From: Balneola sp. EhC07
GTDB lineage: Bacteria; Bacteroidota; Rhodothermia; Balneolales; Balneolaceae
Length of the DNA: 64,000 nt
NCBI RefSeq assembly: GCF_001650905.1
Contig: NZ_LXYG01000001.1
Location: forward strand, 1-64,000
Direction: 5' to 3'
Under the pieces are notes generated by a model. That model made no database searches. It was given only the letters and a program-made list of their open reading frames with translations, and had not been told where the DNA came from. Both the position numbers and the translations under genes were made by a program. Positions 53,452 through 63,412 of the stretch are shown here, in pieces. Position 1 is the first letter of the stretch. Every line of letters begins with the position of its first letter.

Positions 53452-55863
53452 CTATTCGCTTTTTAGAGATTCAATCGGATTTGCAAGTGCGGCTTTGAGC
53501 GACTTATATCCTATGGTTAATACAGATATCAATAAGATTCCCGAAAGTGCGATCAGAAAGATTCCAATTCCAAGCTCAATTTTATAAGCAAATTCTTCAA
53601 GCCAGTTTCTCATCAAATACCATGAAATAGGGGCCGCAATCACAAACGAAATTCCAGTTAAAAGAGCCAGTTCTGTTCCAAATAATTTTAGAATATCCAG
53701 TAGGTTTGCCCCCAGTACTTTTCGAACACCTATTTCTTTGGTTCTGGTTGTAGACATGTAAGAAACAAGCCCAAATAGTCCCAAAGAACCAATTATGATT
53801 GCAATTAAAGTAAATGCATTCATAATTTTTGCTGTACGTTGTTCATCTTCATACATGCTTTCTATCGATTCATCCAGAAATGAGTATTCAAATACCAAAT
53901 CCGGGAACGCTGAATTAAAAGCTCTTTCGATATCACCCAAAGCTTCTTTAGTTCTGGAGGTGTTAATTTTAACAGCTGAGAGAAAGAAGCTTTTTCTGGG
54001 AGCCAATAAAACCGGAGCCAAATCTTCATGTAAAGATTGAGTATTAAAGTCTTTAACTACTCCAACAATAGGGGCCTCTGTTCCCCACATGGAAGTTGTT
54101 TTACCGATCAAGCCCGATAGGTTATCCCCATACCCAACTTCTTTTGCAAATGACTGATTCACTATATAAGCGTTAACAGTATCGGATGGTTGTATATTTG
54201 TACCGGCCAGCAAGGTGAGTCCATAGGTGTCAATAAAATTTTCATCAATGAATTTGACTTGGCCAGAATTTTCGTGCCTAATGGAGTCTTCGGTCATTAT
54301 ATAATTTCCACCCCAAACACTGTTGCTTGTTGTTCCGGTGTTGGAGAAGCTGACATTTTGAATAGTAGTTTTATTCATTAATGAGCTTTTGAAAACATTA
54401 AGAATCGGCATATCCTCATTTTGGATGGGAACCTGAACAACAGCTTCTTTTTCAAAACCTAATTCCTGATCTTGAAAATATCTTATTTGTGAAGCCATTA
54501 TTAGTGTGCAAATAATCAAAATCTGAGTAATGGTAAATTGTACAACGATCAATCCTCTTCTTAAAGTTAGCCCTTTCCCATAGTTTGACTGAATTTGTTT
54601 TCGGATGGCTTCTATTGGATTAAAATTGGAGAGATGTTGAGCCGGATACCAACCCGCAAGCAAAGTTACCAACGGGAATATTGATACAATAAATAGTTGT
54701 AATTCAAAATTAGATAAGAAGTTCATCTCAGGAGAAAATCCTAAAACAGGGGATATGTTTTGAAGAACAATCTCTGATAAACCAACCCCAAGTACTAAGG
54801 CTATGAGAGTTATAAAAGCTGTTTCTCCAAAAAAGTGAAGCATTAATTGAGATTTTGTTCCTCCTAAGGTTTTTCGTAATCCTACTTCTTTCGATCTGCT
54901 TACAGCTATTGCCGTATTAAGGTTTATGAAGTTGATACAAGCTGCTATAAGTAAAAATAGACCAATTATACCAAGAGCAAACAACATGCTTTTTTCTATA
55001 ACGCGTCCATTATAATTACTGAAACGGCTGTCAAAATGAATTTCGGAAAGAGGTTGTAGAAAGAGATCTAACTCAGCAGCAACTTCCTCGTTTCGGTATT
55101 TTACGATCAGTGCTTCGAGTTGTTCATTGATTTGCTCTTCGGTAATGCCGGACTCCAACTTGACGTAAGTTTGCATCGAGCTTGAGTTACTTCCCCAACT
55201 AGGATTTTCAGCAGTTTCTCCATTTCTATCCATAGTTGAATTAGCTCCAATAAATGTGAAAGGGAAATCTGAGTTTTCAGGCATATCCTTAACTACGCCT
55301 GTGATTTCAATATCTGCAGCTGTACCGCCATTAAAGACTACTGATTTACCTACAACATCAGTTGTGCCAAACAATTTCATTGCAAAACTTTGAGTTACAA
55401 CAGCAGTATTAGGATTTTTAATAGCAGTTTCAGGGTTTCCTGATAACCAGGTATAAGTTAAGATGTTGAAGTAGTCGGGATCAGCAAAAGCGAAATCACT
55501 TTCTTTTAATTTCTTAACAAGATTGCCGTTGTCGTAATATGATATGATCGGTTCGTTAGCAAGGTTATTAAAAACTAAAGTAGAATTCTCAATACCTGTA
55601 ACATCATTTCTAATAGCTTCGGCAAGGGGATATGGACCTCCCCGATAGTAAACACTTTTTCCGAATTCAGTTTCGTGTCTAACCACTCGGTAAATTCTAT
55701 CGGAATCGTAATGCCATTTATCAAAACTGAGATCGAATTGAATGACCAGAAAAATGACAATAGCACAGATTATACCGAGTGTAAGTCCGCCAACATTGAT
55801 GAAAGTTTGGCTCTTATTCTTTAAGAGATTTCTAAACGCAATTTTGAAATAATTTTTAAGCAT
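53452..55863 (-). CDS. MacB/FtsX-type permease 3 of array
   Basis: 803 residues, opening MLKNYFKIAFRNLLKNKSQ and ending NPIESLKSE. ATPase-contact motifs are EVGLRKTLGGTKSQ and EIGVRKVLGAN. The first helix differs from the others (LTLGIICAIVIFLVI), and the first periplasmic domain has its own loop NGGTAADIEITGV. Eight bases separate it from permease 4. It is one of the most divergent copies in the array, which argues for a distinct substrate rather than simple dosage. Confidence 0.92.
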   Translation of the reverse strand: MLKNYFKIAFRNLLKNKSQTFINVGGLTLGIICAIVIFLVIQFDLSFDKWHYDSDRIYRVVRHETEFGKSVYYRGGPYPLAEAIRNDVTGIENSTLVFNNLANEPIISYYDNGNLVKKLKESDFAFADPDYFNILTYTWLSGNPETAIKNPNTAVVTQSFAMKLFGTTDVVGKSVVFNGGTAADIEITGVVKDMPENSDFPFTFIGANSTMDRNGETAENPSWGSNSSSMQTYVKLESGITEEQINEQLEALIVKYRNEEVAAELDLFLQPLSEIHFDSRFSNYNGRVIEKSMLFALGIIGLFLLIAACINFINLNTAIAVSRSKEVGLRKTLGGTKSQLMLHFFGETAFITLIALVLGVGLSEIVLQNISPVLGFSPEMNFLSNFELQLFIVSIFPLVTLLAGWYPAQHLSNFNPIEAIRKQIQSNYGKGLTLRRGLIVVQFTITQILIICTLIMASQIRYFQDQELGFEKEAVVQVPIQNEDMPILNVFKSSLMNKTTIQNVSFSNTGTTSNSVWGGNYIMTEDSIRHENSGQVKFIDENFIDTYGLTLLAGTNIQPSDTVNAYIVNQSFAKEVGYGDNLSGLIGKTTSMWGTEAPIVGVVKDFNTQSLHEDLAPVLLAPRKSFFLSAVKINTSRTKEALGDIERAFNSAFPDLVFEYSFLDESIESMYEDEQRTAKIMNAFTLIAIIIGSLGLFGLVSYMSTTRTKEIGVRKVLGANLLDILKLFGTELALLTGISFVIAAPISWYLMRNWLEEFAYKIELGIGIFLIALSGILLISVLTIGYKSLKAALANPIESLKSE

Positions 55864-55873
55864 AATCTATTCC

Positions 55874-58288
55874 TTATTCAGATTTAAGGCTCTTAACGGG
55901 ATTCAAAAGAGCGGCTTTATAAGCAACTATTGAAATGGTGCCTATTGAGATTAGAAAAATGATTGCGCCCGCTATTACGAATTCTAGCATACTTATTGGA
56001 ACACGGTATGCAAAGTCTTCTAGCCAATCTTTCATGAGAACATAAGCGATTGGCCATGCAAGAAGGTTTGAGATAATAATTAGTTGGGAATAGCTTTTAA
56101 CAAATGCCCAAATGATATCAACAACATTTGCTCCCAATACTTTTCGAATGCCAATTTCTTTCATTTTTTGATTTACAGCAAAAGCAACTAAACCAAGAAT
56201 ACCAAGACAAGAAATGATGATTGCTAGTGTTGTGAAAATCGAGAATAGCTGGAGAAACTTTTTTTCAGCGTCATATAAAAGTGAAATATCATCCTGTAAA
56301 AATGAATATTCAAAAGGCACCCCATTAGAAAATGTATTCCAGGTTCTTTCTAATCCAGAGATAGCGGTTTCTAAATCTTCTGCACGCACACGTACGGCTA
56401 AATTATTAAGAGGAGTTGTTTGCTCTGAGGAAAGCGAAAATACAACGGGCTGTATTTCATCGTGAAGTGATGTAAAATGGAAATCTTTAACCACTCCGAT
56501 AATTTCTGCATCTTTACTTCCCCATTCATTTCCTGTAAACGTACTTCCTACCAATTTAGAACCTACCGGATTAGTAAGATTAAGAAAACGAGCTGCCGCT
56601 TCATTTATCAAATAAGCATTTGTTCGATCAGAAATTCTATCTTTAGAAAAATTTCTACCTTCGCTAATTTCCGCTTCGATGGTTTCAATAAAATCATCAT
56701 GAACAACAATCGTTGGTATGGATAGGTTTTCATCACTCCCGTTAGTTCTATAGGGTCTCCAGTTGGTAATTCTACCGGGCAACGGGTTATTGGTAGCAGT
56801 AACACTAGAAACCCATGATTCTTTTATCAACTCTTCTTTAATTTCTGTGAACCGATTGGCGATTTCAGAATTTTGGAAGGGGATAACCAGAACTTGTTCA
56901 GGATTAATTCCAAGATTTTTGTTTTGAACAAACTGAATCTGTTTGGATATTAGGATGGTACTCACCAGAACGATTGCCGAAATACTGAATTGAAGCGTTA
57001 CTAATCCTCTTTTTAATAACTCTCCACCTCTATTAGACCCCAGACTGTTCGATTTAAGAGTTCGGATAATAGATAGTCTAGATAGCCAAAATGAAGGATA
57101 TCCACCTGAAATAAGACCGATAACAAGTACCGAAGCAAAAATTACGAAGATTAGAGGGAGGTCATTGGGGAAAATGACATCAATACTTTTACCGGTAATT
57201 TGGTTGAAGAAAGGAATAATGATTTCTACTGAAATTAGAGCTACTACAAAGGCTATTGTAGATATAAGTAGCGACTCACTTAAGAATTGCTTTTTTACAT
57301 GCCCTTTTTCGGCTCCTAAAACTTTTCTTATACCTACTTCTTTAGTGCGGTTAAGTGACTGTGCTGTAGCTAAATTCATATAATTAATGGCAGCAATTAC
57401 AACAATTATAAATCCTATTGCGCCAAAAATATAAACGTAGGTCAAATTTCCATTAGCTTGAATTTCATTAACAAGATTAGACTCGAGGTGGATCTTTGAT
57501 AATGGTTGAAGGGAAAACTCAGCATACTGGGCGATATCTCCATATTCTTTGAATGTGCTATCCCAATATTTATTTAATTCCTGCTCAAATACTTCAGGAG
57601 ATATATTTTTATCGAGAAGTATGTATGTGTAATGACTGGTTCCGCTCCAATTATCGCGTACCCAACTAGGATATTGATCATGTATGGTTTCCGATGAAAT
57701 TATCATACTGGCACTAAAGTGAGAGTTGGATGGAGTGTCTTCCATAATTCCAGAAATAGTAATAGGAATACCATCCATTTCTATGACAGAACCAATTGGG
57801 TTATCATCGCCAAACATTTTTTGGGCGGTAGATTGAGTAAGAACGGCTTCGTTGGCAACTTTAAAGAGATGTTTTTTATCCCCTTCGACTAATGGGAATG
57901 AAAAGACATCAAAGAAACCACTATCAGCAAAAACAATATTTTCTTGATGTATGTTTTCACCATTGATAAGAAAGTTAGAATTATTATTTGGGCTTATCCT
58001 AACTGCTTTTTCGACTTGTGGAAATTGAAAATCAATTTGAGGCCCCAATTGGTAAGTGGTTAATGCACTTTCTACTCTTTTCTGTTCTCCGCGATCATAA
58101 GAACCGGTAACTCTATATAATCGATCTTTATTTTCATGGAATTTGTCATAACTCAGCTCATCTTGTATAAAAAGAAGAATGAATATGAGTGACGTAATTC
58201 CAATAGCTAAGCCAAAAATATTGATAGCAGAGTAAGCTTTATTTTTTTTGAATGATCTGAAAGCAATTTTGAAATAATTTTTAAGCAT
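55874..58288 (-). CDS. MacB/FtsX-type permease 2 of array
   Basis: 804 residues, opening MLKNYFKIAFRSFKKNKAY and ending NPVKSLKSE. Contact motifs are EVGIRKVLGAEKGH and EIGIRKVLGAN. The periplasmic domains are rich in Asn and Ser. Ten bases separate it from permease 3. Its bases are more AT-rich in places than the neighbours (long runs such as near 57.3 kb), which could point to a different age of duplication, but I cannot quantify it. Confidence 0.92.
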   Translation of the reverse strand: MLKNYFKIAFRSFKKNKAYSAINIFGLAIGITSLIFILLFIQDELSYDKFHENKDRLYRVTGSYDRGEQKRVESALTTYQLGPQIDFQFPQVEKAVRISPNNNSNFLINGENIHQENIVFADSGFFDVFSFPLVEGDKKHLFKVANEAVLTQSTAQKMFGDDNPIGSVIEMDGIPITISGIMEDTPSNSHFSASMIISSETIHDQYPSWVRDNWSGTSHYTYILLDKNISPEVFEQELNKYWDSTFKEYGDIAQYAEFSLQPLSKIHLESNLVNEIQANGNLTYVYIFGAIGFIIVVIAAINYMNLATAQSLNRTKEVGIRKVLGAEKGHVKKQFLSESLLISTIAFVVALISVEIIIPFFNQITGKSIDVIFPNDLPLIFVIFASVLVIGLISGGYPSFWLSRLSIIRTLKSNSLGSNRGGELLKRGLVTLQFSISAIVLVSTILISKQIQFVQNKNLGINPEQVLVIPFQNSEIANRFTEIKEELIKESWVSSVTATNNPLPGRITNWRPYRTNGSDENLSIPTIVVHDDFIETIEAEISEGRNFSKDRISDRTNAYLINEAAARFLNLTNPVGSKLVGSTFTGNEWGSKDAEIIGVVKDFHFTSLHDEIQPVVFSLSSEQTTPLNNLAVRVRAEDLETAISGLERTWNTFSNGVPFEYSFLQDDISLLYDAEKKFLQLFSIFTTLAIIISCLGILGLVAFAVNQKMKEIGIRKVLGANVVDIIWAFVKSYSQLIIISNLLAWPIAYVLMKDWLEDFAYRVPISMLEFVIAGAIIFLISIGTISIVAYKAALLNPVKSLKSE

Positions 58289-58298
58289 AATGTTTTCC

Positions 58299-60758
58299 TT
58301 ATTCGGATTTGAGGCTCTTAACCGGATTTACCTGTGCAGCTTTAATAGATTGGATGCTAATCGTTATCCAGGAGATAGAAATTGCGATTGCTCCTGCTAA
58401 CAGGAACGTCCAAAAACCTATATCAGCTTTGTAAGCAAAGTCATCCAGCCAAACACCAATTGCATACCAGGCCATCGGTACAGCTAAAAGGATGGATACA
58501 AGTACAAGGATTGTAAATTCTTTATTAACTAAAAGAGTAATGCTTGCAGCAGAAGCACCAAGAACTTTTCGGATACCAATCTCTTTAACTCTTCTTGAGA
58601 TCATTAGCGAAGCGAGACCAAAAAGACCGAGGCAAGCAATAATAATGGCAAGAGCTGAACCTGATATTGCTATTTTTTGTAATCTCTCTTCCTGTCGATA
58701 TTGGCTGTCAATAGAACTATCCAGAAATTGAAAATCAAATGGAGCTCCGGGTGAAACTGCCGCCCAGGTTTGTTCCAATTCTCTGATCGTTTGGGGGATA
58801 TTGTCGGAGCTTATTTTTAATGAAATCCTAGGTGAAGGAGAGTTAAAAAATCCAATATTTGCAATACCACTTAATAGCAAAGAAGGGTTGATAGACAAAG
58901 CTAAAGGTTCAACAGCAGTCCGTAAGGATTGATAATTGAAGTTTTCAACTACACCTATGATCTCGTGGTCTTCAAAATTACTTCCCGGAAGTTTTTTGCC
59001 AATTGCATTTTTCCATCCATAATCATCTACCAGAGCCTGATTTACAATAATAGCTCTGCGCTCATCAGAAGTGATTTCATCGGAAAAACTTCTACCTGCT
59101 AAAACTTCAATCCCCATCATATTCAGATAATCAGCATCAACAAAATTGATATTCATTCGTCTTGTCTGTTGATCAGCATCTTTAAAATCAACTCCAATCC
59201 AACCTTGCTGTGCAGGAGTGTAAATGGAAGAAGCCAGATCCATAAAATTTGAATTCCCGGAGATTTGACTTTCAAGGAGTTCCTTTTTATGAGCAGATTC
59301 TTGCGTAATCCTTGAAAGTCCCATCTGCGGTCCAAGTTTGAGATCAGTCTGCAGGATCACTACTTGTTCTTTTTGGAAGCCCAGATCTTTTGAACGAAGG
59401 AAATCCAGCTGCTTATTGACCATAAGAGTGCAGGCGATCAGAAAAATGGAAATCGTGAATTGAAATACAACCATTCCTTTTCTGAAAAGGCTTTTATCTC
59501 CTTTTATCTGAAGCTTGCCTTTGAGTACTTCAATAGGTTTAAAATTTGACAGAACAAGAGCCGGATAAATACCGGCAATTAAGCTGATGAAAAGAGCCAA
59601 ACCTGAATAGAGTAGAATACTGTCAATACTTAGCTGAAGTGAAAGCTGTGTTCCGGAAAGTTGATTGAAAAAAGGAAGCAAAATCTCAGAAATAAGAGCA
59701 CCCAAACCGACTGAAAATACAGTCATCAACAGTGCCTCTCCCCAAAATTGGTACATAAGATGATGCCGTTCTGCTCCAATCGTTTTTCTGATCCCGACTT
59801 CTTTCGCCCTTGAAGTAGATCTGCTTATGGACAAGGTCATAAAATTGACACAAGCAATAATTAGTATTAAAAGAGCAATAGCTCCTAAAATGTAGGAGTA
59901 GGTCGGATCACTTACGGAAGCAATTCCAACCGGAAATTCTGTATTTAAATGAATATCAGTGATAGGCTGGAGCCCAACTTCATATTCTCCTTCATTATAA
60001 TCCTCACCAAGTGCCTGCTGCATCATTGCAGGGAACTTTGCTTTTACAGAAGATAAATCAGCTTGATCATTTAGAAGCACGTAAGTTTCAGGAGTAACGC
60101 TGTACCAATTCAGTAGTGAGTTTGGGTTTAGAATCGTCTTAGCCTTTTCCATTGGGATAAGCAATTCGTATTGAATACTGGAATTAGTTGGAGGCTCTTC
60201 TATTATCCCGGTAACAGTAAATGCTTGGAATTCACCTCCCATCATTATTAAAAGAGTTTTTTGTAATGGATCTTCATTCTCGAAGTATTGGCTTGCCAAT
60301 TCCGGTGTAAGTACAACTTCATTCAGCCCTGAAAAAAGCTGTTCAGAGTCGCCTCTCAATAGTTCAAAATCAAAAATGGAAAAGAATTCCGGGTCTACCG
60401 CTTGTATTGAAGTTGAAAAAGACTCATCAGATTCAGATCGTTTAACAAGATCATTGAATACATATCGTCGGGCTATTTGTTCAACTTCAGGTATGCTTTG
60501 CTCAAGAGTAGGTTTCAATACAAATGGCGTCACTGTATTGAAATAAATATCACCTTCCCCATAGTCTTCCAATGTCCATGCACGATATATCCGATCTGAT
60601 TTGGAGTGAAACTTATCAAAACTCCATTCATTTGTTGTATAGAGCAGGATCAACGCACAGCAAGCAACTCCTAAAGCCAATCCTGAAATATTGATAAAGG
60701 AGTACATCTTTTGTTTGAAAAGGCTACGAAGGGCGATCTTTATATAATTCTTAAGCAT
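58299..60758 (-). CDS. MacB/FtsX-type permease 1 of array
   Basis: 819 residues, opening MLKNYIKIALRSLFKQKMY and ending NPVKSLKSE. Contact motifs are EVGIRKTIGAERHH and EIGIRKVLGAS. It follows the canonical ATPase by 20 bases and so is the best candidate for the founding MacB-like pair. The second periplasmic domain carries a hydrophobic loop (INPSLLLSGIANIGFF) not seen in permeases 2-5. Ten bases lie before permease 2. Confidence 0.93.
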   Translation of the reverse strand: MLKNYIKIALRSLFKQKMYSFINISGLALGVACCALILLYTTNEWSFDKFHSKSDRIYRAWTLEDYGEGDIYFNTVTPFVLKPTLEQSIPEVEQIARRYVFNDLVKRSESDESFSTSIQAVDPEFFSIFDFELLRGDSEQLFSGLNEVVLTPELASQYFENEDPLQKTLLIMMGGEFQAFTVTGIIEEPPTNSSIQYELLIPMEKAKTILNPNSLLNWYSVTPETYVLLNDQADLSSVKAKFPAMMQQALGEDYNEGEYEVGLQPITDIHLNTEFPVGIASVSDPTYSYILGAIALLILIIACVNFMTLSISRSTSRAKEVGIRKTIGAERHHLMYQFWGEALLMTVFSVGLGALISEILLPFFNQLSGTQLSLQLSIDSILLYSGLALFISLIAGIYPALVLSNFKPIEVLKGKLQIKGDKSLFRKGMVVFQFTISIFLIACTLMVNKQLDFLRSKDLGFQKEQVVILQTDLKLGPQMGLSRITQESAHKKELLESQISGNSNFMDLASSIYTPAQQGWIGVDFKDADQQTRRMNINFVDADYLNMMGIEVLAGRSFSDEITSDERRAIIVNQALVDDYGWKNAIGKKLPGSNFEDHEIIGVVENFNYQSLRTAVEPLALSINPSLLLSGIANIGFFNSPSPRISLKISSDNIPQTIRELEQTWAAVSPGAPFDFQFLDSSIDSQYRQEERLQKIAISGSALAIIIACLGLFGLASLMISRRVKEIGIRKVLGASAASITLLVNKEFTILVLVSILLAVPMAWYAIGVWLDDFAYKADIGFWTFLLAGAIAISISWITISIQSIKAAQVNPVKSLKSE

Positions 60759-60778
60759 GGCAGATTCCTTTAATAGTT

Positions 60779-61468
60779 TTAGACGTGAAAGCCTTCTTGC
60801 ATATTTTCAGTAACTACATGTCCGTCAAATAAATGAATTACGCGCATCGCATAGTCCGCATCGTGTGGAGAGTGAGTTACCATTACGATTGTCGTTCCTT
60901 GCTCATTTAATTCTGCAAGCACTTTCATTACTTCATTACCGTGATCGGAATCCAAGTTACCGGTAGGCTCATCGGCAAGGATCAGTTTAGCATTTGCTAC
61001 AACTGCACGGGCAATGGCTACACGTTGTTGCTGTCCACCGGATAGTTGTTGAGGAAAGTGATTACGCCGGTGCATCATACTCATTCTTTCCAGTGCTGCT
61101 TCTGCTTTTTCTTTTCTTTCGTCTGATGACATTCCCAGATAGAGAAGAGGGAGTTCCACATTTTCGAACACAGTAAGCTCGTCGATCAGATTAAAGCTTT
61201 GAAAGATGAATCCGATATTTCCTTTGCGAAGCTGAGCACGTTCTCTTTCCGTTCTGTTAGAAACATCATGTCCCAGAAAATGATATTCGCCGTCACTGGG
61301 ATTATCCAGCAAACCCATAATATTCAGCAAAGTGGATTTTCCACAACCCGAAGGACCCATTATGGCTACGAATTCACCTTCTTTGATCTCGATATTCACG
61401 TTGTTCAAAGCAGTTGTTTCTACTTCTTCTGTTGAGTAGACCTTTTTTAGATTTCTTGCTTGTATCAT
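60779..61468 (-). CDS. ABC ATPase, MacB/LolD type, canonical
   Basis: 229 residues. Walker [14 protein letters not shown]-loop GFIFQSFNL, signature [14 protein letters not shown], Walker [17 protein letters not shown] and H-loop VTHSPHD are all intact. It would drive the mechanotransmission cycle of the FtsX-like permeases that follow. The adaptor gene (62040) would normally sit just upstream, but 571 bp containing the four-helix-bundle gene now separates them, so this ATPase may depend on read-through or a new promoter. Confidence 0.94.
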   Translation of the reverse strand: MIQARNLKKVYSTEEVETTALNNVNIEIKEGEFVAIMGPSGCGKSTLLNIMGLLDNPSDGEYHFLGHDVSNRTERERAQLRKGNIGFIFQSFNLIDELTVFENVELPLLYLGMSSDERKEKAEAALERMSMMHRRNHFPQQLSGGQQQRVAIARAVVANAKLILADEPTGNLDSDHGNEVMKVLAELNEQGTTIVMVTHSPHDADYAMRVIHLFDGHVVTENMQEGFHV

Positions 61469-61524
61469 TGTTTTCTATGTTTTTATTAAAAGTTATGTAA
61501 GGAATTTGGTTTAGTGTGTCTTAC

Positions 61525-61572
61525 TTGGTTAAAGCAGTCAGCTTTTAGCGGACAGCTAACAGCTTTAACCAA
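61525..61572. repeat. Palindrome upstream of the four-helix-bundle gene
   Basis: A perfect 11-bp inverted repeat, TTGGTTAAAGC (61525-61535) with GCTTTAACCAA (61562-61572), encloses AGCT-rich sequence including GACAGCTAACAGCT. It lies 16 bp before the gene start and belongs to the same word family as 33877-33940. Confidence 0.8.
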
Positions 61573-61588
61573 TGAATTATATTGACTT

Positions 61589-61945
61589 ATGAAGAATTTC
61601 AGAGATTTGAAAGTATGGGAGAAATCACACAAAGTAGCACTGCGTGTATATGAGCTTACTACAAGCTTTCCAAAAGAAGAGATATATGGACTCGTGACAC
61701 AGATGCGACGCTCAGCATCTTCAATTCCAACAAATATTGCTGAAGGTTGTGGCAGAGGGAGTGATTCCCAGTTTGCATACTTCTTAAACATAGCACTTGG
61801 CTCTGCTTCAGAACTGGAATACCAAATTATTTTATCAAATGACCTACGGTTTGTAAGTGATGGTAATTGCCAAATAATTCTTGATGAATTAATAGAAGTA
61901 AAAAAAATGTTGAGCAAATTATATATAGCAGTTGGGAGAAAATGA
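61589..61945 (+). CDS. Four-helix-bundle protein (23S rRNA intervening-sequence family)
   Basis: 118 residues matching the family first found in 23S rRNA intervening sequences and related to the accessory Avd protein of diversity-generating retroelements: MKNFRDLKVWEKSHKVALRVYELT, FPKEEIYGLVTQMRRSASSIPTNIAEG, then three more amphipathic helices (FAYFLNIALGSASELEYQIIL). Here it stands free of any rRNA gene, flanked on both sides by strong palindromes (61525-61572 and 61951-61988). It lies opposite to the transport operon and splits the adaptor from the ATPase. The function of solitary copies is not known; they spread as small cassettes in many genomes. Confidence 0.88.
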   Translation: MKNFRDLKVWEKSHKVALRVYELTTSFPKEEIYGLVTQMRRSASSIPTNIAEGCGRGSDSQFAYFLNIALGSASELEYQIILSNDLRFVSDGNCQIILDELIEVKKMLSKLYIAVGRK

Positions 61946-61950
61946 GGAGG

Positions 61951-61988
61951 AAAAGCTAACAGCTGATAGCTAACAGCTGTTAGCTTTT
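61951..61988 (+). terminator. 15-bp hairpin after the four-helix-bundle gene
   Basis: AAAAGCTAACAGCTG (61951-61965) pairs perfectly with CAGCTGTTAGCTTTT (61974-61988) around the loop ATAGCTAA. Two more T residues follow, so it can end transcription on the forward strand, and by symmetry on the reverse strand. It contains the AGCTGATAGC and GCTAACAGCT words of the dispersed palindrome family. Confidence 0.85.
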
Positions 61989-62039
61989 TTGAAAAGTCTT
62001 TGGGTGATTCATTTTGGCAATATTTCTTTTTCAGAATGC

Positions 62040-63296
62040 TCATTGCAGTTCAAGAACCTCATTATCTCCAAAAGTGTCATAGCTTGATGTAATTACTTTA
62101 TCACCAGCTTCTAATCCCGACAATACTTCGTAATACTCAGGATTCAGTCGACCTAATCGAATATTCTGTTTTACTGCTTGAGTACCATCTTCATTAAGCT
62201 TGAATACCCAATTTCCTCCCGAGGTTTGATAAAAACCGCCTCTTGGGAGAAGCAAAGCATTTGAGGACTCTCCAAGTTCTAGTCGGATTCTTGCAGTTTG
62301 ACCTCTTCTTAATCCGGACGGCGCCTCATTCACAAATTCCATATCAACCTGAAATTGGCCATTATTGATAACCGGATAAACTTTCGTAATAACCAATTCA
62401 TTGGTTTGGCCGGCAAAATTGAAAGAGCCTTCCAGACCGGTAGTAATTCTGGACAAATGAAATTCATCCACACCAACTCTGATCTTATAATTATCTAAAA
62501 TGTCGACCTGTCCAATTCTTTCGCCTCTGTTTATTGATTGACCTTGTTGTAATTCTACAGTGGTAAGTTGTCCGTTAATTGGAGCAGTCACGATCAGATT
62601 TTCAAGAATAGCCTGAACTCCATCCAGACTTCTGAACATTCGTTTTTCAGATTCATCAAGTTGTCTGAGTTGCGATCTTGTTTGAACTGAATCACGTTTA
62701 AAGGACTCGGAGCTTATTTCATATCTCTTCTTCTGATACTCATAATTTTCTTTAGCCTGTTGAAATTCCTGTTCAGACGTGAGGTTTTTCTCGTACAAAG
62801 ATTTTTGTCTTTCAAATTCAGGCTTAGCAAGGTTCAATTGATTTTCTACACTGATCAATTGTTCTTTCAACCGAAGGTTATTCTGTTCCAGATTTAAACG
62901 GGAGTTTCTGACGTTGTTTATCTGATCATAAAGGCTTGCTTCCTGCTGAAGTACACTTAGTTGGAGAGCAGAATTTGTTAAAACAGCGATGGTGTCACCT
63001 CTTTCTACATTGGTTCCCGATTCCAGATTAACGGATTTGATCACACCGCCTTCCAGTGCATCCAGAAAAATGGTACGAATTGGTTGAACTGTTCCAGAGA
63101 CCTGAATAAACTCCTGAAACGAATTTTCAGCAACAGTGGAAATAGTCAGCTTTTCTTTTTCGACATTGAGTGTGGATCTGAAATCCATATAAGCAAAGCT
63201 GTAGATAGTAAATCCAATGAAGGCTAAAACGATAACAATTAGACCAATCCTTTTAGGCGTCCACTTTTTCTTTTCAATTTTCTTGTCCATTCCCAT
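62040..63296 (-). CDS. Periplasmic adaptor (HlyD/MacA-type)
   Basis: 418 residues. One N-terminal membrane helix (GLIVIVLAFIGFTIYSFAY) is followed by a first beta-barrel and lipoyl half (VQPIRTIFLDALEGGVIKSVNLESGTNVERGD), a long coiled-coil hairpin (about 120-225), the second lipoyl half (VTAPINGQLTTVELQQGQSINRGERIG) and the C-terminal barrel (LRRGQTARIRLELGE). This is the membrane-fusion partner joining the permeases to an outer-membrane channel, which is not in the window. It is the first gene of the operon, with the regulatory region at 63347-63467 upstream. Confidence 0.92.
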   Translation of the reverse strand: MGMDKKIEKKKWTPKRIGLIVIVLAFIGFTIYSFAYMDFRSTLNVEKEKLTISTVAENSFQEFIQVSGTVQPIRTIFLDALEGGVIKSVNLESGTNVERGDTIAVLTNSALQLSVLQQEASLYDQINNVRNSRLNLEQNNLRLKEQLISVENQLNLAKPEFERQKSLYEKNLTSEQEFQQAKENYEYQKKRYEISSESFKRDSVQTRSQLRQLDESEKRMFRSLDGVQAILENLIVTAPINGQLTTVELQQGQSINRGERIGQVDILDNYKIRVGVDEFHLSRITTGLEGSFNFAGQTNELVITKVYPVINNGQFQVDMEFVNEAPSGLRRGQTARIRLELGESSNALLLPRGGFYQTSGGNWVFKLNEDGTQAVKQNIRLGRLNPEYYEVLSGLEAGDKVITSSYDTFGDNEVLELQ

Positions 63297-63346
63297 GGGC
63301 TGTTCTTAAACTCTTTTAAAGATGAATGTTTTTCTTTCCTATATAA

Positions 63347-63363
63347 TGTCAACTACTGTGCCA
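63347..63363 (-). promoter_or_regulatory. Candidate sigma-54 promoter of the transport operon
   Basis: The reverse strand reads TTTGGCAC-N5-TTGAC. The spacing between the -24 GG and the -12 position is the required ten bases, and the -24 half is perfect; the -12 half is GA rather than GC. It lies about 50 bases before the adaptor start. An NtrC-type regulator gene is divergently encoded, which makes the assignment plausible but unproven. Confidence 0.45.
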
Positions 63364-63412
63364 AAGCATCAGAAACTCATCAGATCAGTGTTTTTGAGGC
63401 TTTAGTAGGATT

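Noticed and set aside
46101-60758. Regular repeats at about 2.4-kb spacing as a tandem DNA repeat
   Set aside because: The repeats are protein paralogues with diverged DNA, each a complete gene, not a DNA satellite or assembly artefact.
61486-62043. Reverse-strand open frame of 185 codons across the four-helix-bundle unit
   Set aside because: It runs antisense to a recognised gene and through both hairpins, and has no coherent domain. It would restore operon continuity only by chance.
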